A stretch of DNA of 9,822 nucleotides. Source: Thermoanaerobaculia bacterium. Lineage in GTDB: Bacteria > Acidobacteriota > Thermoanaerobaculia > UBA5066. Location of the stretch: positions 1 through 9,822 of the forward strand of contig JAGOBQ010000116.1 of assembly GCA_017999215.1 (NCBI GenBank), written 5' to 3'. This document shows positions 6,196 through 9,822 of this stretch, piece by piece; position 1 is the first letter of the stretch; each line of letters begins with the position of its first letter. The notes below the pieces were generated by a model that saw only the letters and a program-made list of their open reading frames with translations, had not been told where the DNA came from and did no database searches. The translations under genes and the position numbers were made by a program.

Positions 6196-9135
6196 TCAGA
6201 AGGCCTTGAGGAAGACGAGGTAGAGGACGAAGCCGGTCTGGCCCCGGTTGCGCCCGACGACGGGGAGCCCCGCCTCGAGCTGGACGAGCGTCGACCAGGG
6301 GCCGGGGAACTGCCCCGAGAGGCCGGCGCCCCCGAAGTGGACCCAGTCGAGGCCCGCCGCCTCGTCCTTCACGACGGCGTGGTCGTAGGCGAGCTGGAGC
6401 CTCACGAGCTTCCCGGCCACGATGCCGTAGGCGACCTTCGCGTTGACCGCCTCCTCGGCGCGGAGGCTCCCCGAGCGGAAGCCGCGGAGGGACGTCCCGC
6501 CGAAGAAGCCGAACTGGTACTTCGAGAAGCGGTCGGCGTTCGAGGCGCGGGCGTAGGTGAGCCCCGAGTCGATCCGCTGGAACCTCGGCAGCTCGAACGT
6601 CTTCGTCACCGCGACCGAGAAGAGGCGGAACTGGTCCTTCCCCTCGTCCCACTCGGGGTTCCCCTCGTAGCCCCACGGCTCCCATTTCGAGCGGAGGTTC
6701 AGCGAGTACTTCGCGACGGCCGTCCAGCCGGAGAGGTCCCAGCCGAGGCGCCCTTCGAGGCGGGTGACGAAGTGGTCGGAGGGGACGCGATACGACGGGT
6801 CGGCGTCCTCGCCGCCCGCGTAGTCGCGCCAGACCCCGCCGAGCGTCGCCGTCGCCTTCAGGTGGCGCGAGATCGGGTAGCCGACGTTCAGGTTCGCGGC
6901 GAACGAGCGCGCCTTCACCGTCGTCGCGTCGACCTTCTCCCCGTCCGCAAAGAGCGCGTCGTCGCCCCGGATCAGGTTCGCGAACGCGTCGAGCCCGAGG
7001 TCGAGGTTCGTCCCGAAGAGGTTCGGGTCGTTGTACGAGCCCGCGAAGATCGGGCCGCCCCAGAAGCCCTGGAGCTGCTTCTTCTTCTTTCCGGCGTCGA
7101 GGTCGATGTAGTAGACGCCGAGGAGCGGCAGCGGGTAGTCGAACGAGTCGTCGTAGAAGACGCCGCCGAGGCCGAAGAGGCGCGAGGTCTTCGCGTCGTC
7201 GACGACGACCCGCTCCCCGTCCTTCTTCTTCTCGAGGTAGCGGACCCCCTGGTCCGTGTCGCGCACCATCACCTGGTCGCCCGCGAGCGACGCGGCCTTC
7301 CTCTCCGCGAAGTCGGCCGGGTCGAGGCGGACCTCGAGGAGCTCCGTCGTCCGCTCGAGGGTCGTCGTCCGCGAGAACGTCCGGAGGATCGACTGGCCGC
7401 GAGTCAGGACGGGCTGAAGGAGGGCGGGCCCGCCGTCGGGCGCCGCCACCTCGGCGAAGTCGGTCGTCTCGTCGACCGACTGGACCTCGCCCGTCAGGTT
7501 CAGCTGCTTCGCGGCGACGCGCCGGAGCGAGAAGTCGGCCTTGCCGATGTAAACCTTACCCGAGTAGATCGCCTTCGCCTTGAAACCGGCGCTCGGCTCA
7601 AACGCGACGACCCAGCAGGGGACGCCGCCGACGGCGTCCTCGCCGTCGAGGACGTAGCGGTACGCCTCGTTGAAGGTCAGCTCGAGCGGGAGCTCGGAGA
7701 CCTTCTCGGGCTGCAGCAGCGGCAGCTCGGGGATCTTCTTCCCCTTCCACTTCACGCCGTTGACGTAGGCCGTTTGCCAGGCCCAGTCGAAGCCCTTCCC
7801 GCGCTCGTAGAAGAACGGCCCCTCGAACGTCAGCTCGAAGGAGGTGGGGAAGCCCTCGAGGCGGAATCGGTACGACGTCCTGTTCACGGCGGTGAAGCGG
7901 GTCCAGCGGGCGTCGCGCCCGGCGCGCCACGCCTGGTGCCGCGCGAGGATTTCCTCCACCGTCAGGCCGCGGGTCGCGGTGACGTCCGTCGAGGCGCGGG
8001 TCGCCTCCTCCGGCGCCTTCTCGCGAGCGGTCAGGACGAGCGCCAGCGGGCCGTTCGCCGTCGTCAGCGAGAGGCGGGGCGTCCCGGACTTCGGAAGGTC
8101 GAAGGAGCGCGAGCGGCCGGTCGCGAGCTCGCGGACCTCGGCCGTCGTGTAGGAGGGGCCGTCCAGCTCGAGGACGAAGGGCCCGCGGGCGGGGGCGCCG
8201 GTCTCGTCCGCGCCCGTCACGAGGACGATGCCGCCGAGGTCGGTCCCCTTCGCGAGGCGCAGGACCGACAGCGCCTTCCCGTCCGGGGTCTTCGCCGTCG
8301 CGCTCCGGCCGTCGCGGCTGACGTCGCCCGAAAGGAGCGCGCCGAGCCGGTCGAGGAGCGGGGCGCCGGTCGCGTCCGCAAGCGGCGCGGCGACGACCGG
8401 GGAGTCGACGGTCGAGAACCGGGCCGCGAGGTCGACGAGCGCTCCGGCGTCCGCGAGCTGCGGCGCCGTCACGAGGAGCGGGCGCGCGAACGAGAGGCCG
8501 TCCGCGGCCTGCCTCACCGCCTCCGGCGTCGTCGAGGCGTCGTCGAGGTCGAGGCCGAGGAGGTCGACGAACGCCGCCGCCTCCTCGGAGAGGATCTCCT
8601 GCGCGCCGGGAGGGAAGAGGCCGCCCCCGGCCGGCTGGTGGAAGAGAACGGCGATTCGGGCCGTCGGGCCGACTGACCGCGCGATCGCGGCCGCCTTCAT
8701 CAGGAGCCAGCGGCGCGAGCGGACCTCGCCGGAGAGGTCGGGGAGGGAGAGGACGAAGAGGTCCGCCTCGCGGGCCGAGGCGAGGAGCGCCCCGAGCCCC
8801 GGCACGAGGGTGTCGGCGGTCACGGCCTCCGCCTCGCGCGCGTTCTCGGGCACCTTCACCTCCGGCAGCTCCACGAGGAGGCCGGCCCGCCGGCCGGCCG
8901 CCCGCGCCTCGGAGAAAAGGCGGCGGACGCGTTCCGGCGTCGCCGGCACGCCCACGTCGGCGGCGCGGACCTCGACGAGGAGGCCCGGCGCGTTCGCAGA
9001 GAGGCTCCCCGGAGCCGGTCCGGCGGCGGGCGGCGCCGTCGCCTCCGGGCGGACGACAACCCAGGGGGTGAGGTAGGCCCGCTCGGGAGGAGCGGCGAGG
9101 GCCGACGCGAGCGCCAGCGAGGCAAGGCTGATCAT
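6196..9135 (-). CDS. Multidomain outer-membrane protein: TIM-barrel-like region, LolA-like domain and Omp85/D15-like beta-barrel
   Basis: I read the 979-aa product in three parts. After a short signal peptide (about 1-15), residues about 50-285 alternate strands and helices (GLLVEVRAADV, RRAGLLVELPEV, ADLFVLSLPDL, ARIAVLFHQ, VDLLGLDLDD, RPLLVTAPQL, SPVVAAPLAD), as in a TIM barrel, followed by a small beta domain (about 290-370). Residues about 391-560 resemble outer-membrane lipoprotein-sorting (LolA-fold) domains: LTVEEILARHQ, then FELTFEGPFFYERG, GGVPCWVVAFEP and KAIYSGKVYIGKADFSLRRV. Residues about 655-979 are amphipathic strands ending FVLYLVFLKAF, with the terminal Phe typical of barrels assembled by BamA. 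FGGTSLRGFRSG (878-889) resembles the LRGF/VRGF motif of Omp85/D15 barrels. ATG 9135 has no Shine-Dalgarno. An in-frame TTG at 9153 would add RITRA, giving a more basic and more typical signal peptide. A role in moving lipid or protein across the envelope is inference. Confidence 0.85.
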   Translation of the reverse strand: MISLASLALASALAAPPERAYLTPWVVVRPEATAPPAAGPAPGSLSANAPGLLVEVRAADVGVPATPERVRRLFSEARAAGRRAGLLVELPEVKVPENAREAEAVTADTLVPGLGALLASAREADLFVLSLPDLSGEVRSRRWLLMKAAAIARSVGPTARIAVLFHQPAGGGLFPPGAQEILSEEAAAFVDLLGLDLDDASTTPEAVRQAADGLSFARPLLVTAPQLADAGALVDLAARFSTVDSPVVAAPLADATGAPLLDRLGALLSGDVSRDGRSATAKTPDGKALSVLRLAKGTDLGGIVLVTGADETGAPARGPFVLELDGPSYTTAEVRELATGRSRSFDLPKSGTPRLSLTTANGPLALVLTAREKAPEEATRASTDVTATRGLTVEEILARHQAWRAGRDARWTRFTAVNRTSYRFRLEGFPTSFELTFEGPFFYERGKGFDWAWQTAYVNGVKWKGKKIPELPLLQPEKVSELPLELTFNEAYRYVLDGEDAVGGVPCWVVAFEPSAGFKAKAIYSGKVYIGKADFSLRRVAAKQLNLTGEVQSVDETTDFAEVAAPDGGPALLQPVLTRGQSILRTFSRTTTLERTTELLEVRLDPADFAERKAASLAGDQVMVRDTDQGVRYLEKKKDGERVVVDDAKTSRLFGLGGVFYDDSFDYPLPLLGVYYIDLDAGKKKKQLQGFWGGPIFAGSYNDPNLFGTNLDLGLDAFANLIRGDDALFADGEKVDATTVKARSFAANLNVGYPISRHLKATATLGGVWRDYAGGEDADPSYRVPSDHFVTRLEGRLGWDLSGWTAVAKYSLNLRSKWEPWGYEGNPEWDEGKDQFRLFSVAVTKTFELPRFQRIDSGLTYARASNADRFSKYQFGFFGGTSLRGFRSGSLRAEEAVNAKVAYGIVAGKLVRLQLAYDHAVVKDEAAGLDWVHFGGAGLSGQFPGPWSTLVQLEAGLPVVGRNRGQTGFVLYLVFLKAF

Positions 9136-9142
9136 GGCGCGA

Positions 9143-9148
9143 GTTATA
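9143..9148 (-). promoter_or_regulatory. Candidate -10 element (TATAAC) for the barrel-protein gene
   Basis: TATAAC on the minus strand (5 of 6 to the consensus) ends seven bases before the ATG at 9135, so transcription would start almost on the ATG and the mRNA would be leaderless. This agrees with the lack of a Shine-Dalgarno. The -35 region is poor (GGACGC at 17 bases). If TTG 9153 were the true start, this hexamer would lie inside the gene and could not serve it. Confidence 0.35.
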
Positions 9149-9188
9149 CGCAATCGCCGGGCCGTGCGTCCGGAACGAGCGTCACGTC

Positions 9189-9200
9189 GGGACGCGTCCC
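9189..9200. promoter_or_regulatory. Perfect 12-bp palindrome in the divergent region
   Basis: GGGACGCGTCCC is a perfect palindrome in the gap between the barrel-protein gene and the antitoxin gene, roughly 55 bp upstream of ATG 9135 and 110 bp upstream of the antitoxin ATG. It could be a homodimer operator for either side. In such GC-rich DNA a 12-bp palindrome may also be chance. Confidence 0.3.
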
Positions 9201-9255
9201 CTAAAGGAAACGGGGCGGGCCGTTCGGATTCCTGTTCGACCGCGGTGTGATCCCG

Positions 9256-9270
9256 CCGGCGCCGCGCCGG
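9256..9270. promoter_or_regulatory. Inverted repeat upstream of the antitoxin, candidate autoregulatory operator
   Basis: CCGGCG-CCG-CGCCGG is an exact 6-bp inverted repeat about 20 bp before the TAGAAT hexamer of the antitoxin gene. Phd/YefM antitoxins commonly repress their own operon by binding palindromes near the promoter, which makes this a candidate; the sequence itself does not prove binding. Confidence 0.3.
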
Positions 9271-9290
9271 AGGACGAAGGCAGCGAGCCG

Positions 9291-9307
9291 TAGAATGAGT
9301 GCGGAGG
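9291..9307 (+). promoter_or_regulatory. TAGAAT -10-like hexamer and GGAGG ribosome site before the antitoxin
   Basis: TAGAAT (9291-9296) matches the -10 consensus at 5 of 6 bases. GGAGG (9303-9307) is a strong Shine-Dalgarno five bases before ATG 9313. The GGAGG favours ATG 9313 over the in-frame ATG 9295, which overlaps the hexamer itself, and over GTG 9247. If TAGAAT were the promoter, the leader would begin at about 9303 and barely include the ribosome site, so a promoter further upstream is also possible. Confidence 0.4.
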
Positions 9308-9312
9308 ACGAT

Positions 9313-9561
9313 ATGAGTCGTGCCACGGTCCGCAAAGAAGCCGAAGGGCTGGACGAGGCTCTCGAGCGCGCCGGCCATGGCGAGAGGGTCGTCCTGCGGC
9401 GGAGCCGCACGGCCATCGTTGCGGCGATCCCGATGGAGGACTTCAAGCTCCTGAGGGAGATGGAAGACCGCCGGGACGTGGCCGTGTCGCGCCAGAGGCT
9501 CGCCGACCCGAAGGAGAAGAGGATCCCCTACCAGGAGGTCCGCAAGCAGGCGGGGCTCTGA
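9313..9561 (+). CDS. Phd/YefM-type antitoxin
   Basis: The 82-aa product has the antitoxin layout: an N-terminal dimerising DNA-binding fold (ATVRKEAEGLDEALERA, then GERVVLRRSRTAIVAAIPMEDFKLLREME) and a C-terminal charged tail (RQRLADPKEKRIPYQEV through QAGL) that would wrap the toxin. The GERVVL-R-x-A-A-IPMEDF-LL pattern is characteristic of the family. Such antitoxins neutralise a RelE/ParE-type partner and repress their operon. The start ATG 9313 is chosen for its GGAGG site; ATG 9295 in the same frame would add MSAEDD. The partner reading frame begins directly after the stop (TGA then TTG 9562) but looks damaged, so this may be an orphan antitoxin. No other defence or mobile genes are visible nearby. 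Confidence 0.85.
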   Translation: MSRATVRKEAEGLDEALERAGHGERVVLRRSRTAIVAAIPMEDFKLLREMEDRRDVAVSRQRLADPKEKRIPYQEVRKQAGL

Positions 9562-9717
9562 TTGCCCTATCGGCTGGACTTCGTGGCCTCCTGGCCCGCG
9601 TTGAAGACGCTGCAACGGCTCGTCCAGAATCGCCAGCCCTCCGTCGTCGGACGATCCGGGTACCGCAGGTACTCCGAGTACACATCGGCCCGGCCCCGCG
9701 GCCGTGCCTGTCAGTGA
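9562..9717 (+). pseudogene. Shortened remnant of a RelE/ParE-type toxin
   Basis: Directly after the antitoxin stop, a 51-codon frame from TTG 9562 begins PYRLDFVASWPALKTLQRL, which fits the first strand and helix of RelE/ParE toxins (PYRLEF...A-K-L). These toxins are normally about 85-95 aa, with a conserved middle (LxG...WRVRVGDYRILY) and a basic end. Here residues about 21-51 (VQNRQPS, then GYRRYSEYTSARPRGRACQ) keep only traces, as though an internal piece were lost and the rest drifted. I see no clear continuation in the other plus frames. It may instead be a short functional variant; the adjacent position and matching start are what tie it to the toxin family. Confidence 0.5.
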
Positions 9718-9724
9718 GGGCATC

Positions 9725-9755
9725 GGCCCGCCGGTCCGGGGAGGGCCGGCGGGCC
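9725..9755. terminator. Strong GC hairpin between convergent genes, possible bidirectional terminator
   Basis: GGCCCGCCGG (9725-9734) and CCGGCGGGCC (9746-9755) form a perfect 10-bp all-GC stem with an 11-base loop. It lies 7 bp after the toxin remnant and 14 bp beyond the stop of the gene entering from the right edge, so it could end transcription from both sides. No T-run follows on either strand, so termination would be of the non-canonical, hairpin-only kind. Confidence 0.5.
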
Positions 9756-9769
9756 GGGGGAATCGCGGC

Positions 9770-9822
9770 CTACATCGGAAGACTGACGGAGACGGTGTTG
9801 TTCTCCCAGCTGATCACGTATC
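9770..9822 (-). CDS. 3' end of an unidentified gene entering from the right edge
   Basis: On the minus strand the last 16 codons read YVISWENNTVSVSLPM and then TAG (9772-9770). The alternating polar/hydrophobic pattern suggests a terminal beta-strand of a secreted or outer-membrane protein. Too little is visible to name a family. The support is the open frame to the edge, its coding-like residues and the hairpin just downstream. Confidence 0.45.
   Translation of the reverse strand, partial: YVISWENNTVSVSLPM

Noticed and set aside
7078..7089. Run of CTT repeats as a microsatellite or slippery site
   Set aside because: It encodes the Lys-rich KKKK in the barrel protein and is too short to suggest programmed slippage; similar Lys/Glu codon runs occur elsewhere.
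5863..8676. A 937-codon open frame on the plus strand
   Set aside because: It lies wholly opposite the exported-protein and barrel-protein genes. Its product is almost all Arg, Glu, Asp, Gly, Leu and Val with no fold-like pattern, the usual mirror image of a high-GC gene.
9247..9312. Antitoxin start at GTG 9247
   Set aside because: It would add PAPRRRTKAASRR-type residues not seen in the family and would include the inverted repeat and TAGAAT in the coding region; ATG 9313 has a GGAGG site.

Overview
The window is very GC-rich DNA from a Gram-negative bacterium. KdsB (Kdo activation for LPS), a LolA-type periplasmic carrier and an outer-membrane beta-barrel all point to an outer membrane. 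The GC/GA-biased codon use and this gene mix suggest a deep-branching lineage such as Acidobacteriota (Thermoanaerobaculia-like) or a myxobacterial relative. That placement is an impression from style, not a measurement.

Layout, left to right. The 5' part of kdsB lies on the minus strand and runs off the left edge (1-414). A divergent gene at 461-1123 (+) encodes a membrane-anchored beta-sandwich protein; its 3' end overlaps, tail to tail, a small TPR protein (985-1419, -). The TPR gene has its own recognisable sigma70-type promoter inside an AT-rich island (about 1471-1527) that carries repeated GAAAT/ATTTC half-sites. From 9135 down to 1673 six genes run on the minus strand: a 979-aa outer-membrane barrel protein, a small exported protein of unknown function, purH, a lolA-like gene, yajQ and a long-chain polyprenyl diphosphate synthase. 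The first five are closely packed (4-bp overlap to 45-bp gaps); ispB follows after 83 bp. At the right end is a plus-strand Phd/YefM-type antitoxin (9313-9561), followed by what looks like the shortened remains of its RelE/ParE-type toxin. A strong hairpin comes next, and then the last 16 codons of a minus-strand gene entering from the right edge.

How the genes fit together. The minus-strand cluster mixes envelope functions (barrel protein, exported protein, LolA) with purine synthesis (PurH), a YajQ-family nucleotide-binding protein and isoprenoid chain synthesis (quinone side chain). The purH stop, lolA and yajQ starts are joined by short gaps with Shine-Dalgarno sequences, so they are probably cotranscribed.

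The most unusual item is the 979-aa protein. It appears to join an N-terminal alternating beta/alpha (TIM-barrel-like) exported domain, a central LolA/lipoprotein-sorting-like beta domain and a C-terminal Omp85/D15-like barrel with an LRGF motif and a terminal Phe, just upstream of a stand-alone lolA. A second theme is that several starts lack a Shine-Dalgarno and have a -10-like hexamer 5-10 bases upstream, which would give leaderless or nearly leaderless mRNAs. I see no tRNA, rRNA, CRISPR array, insertion sequence or prophage genes.
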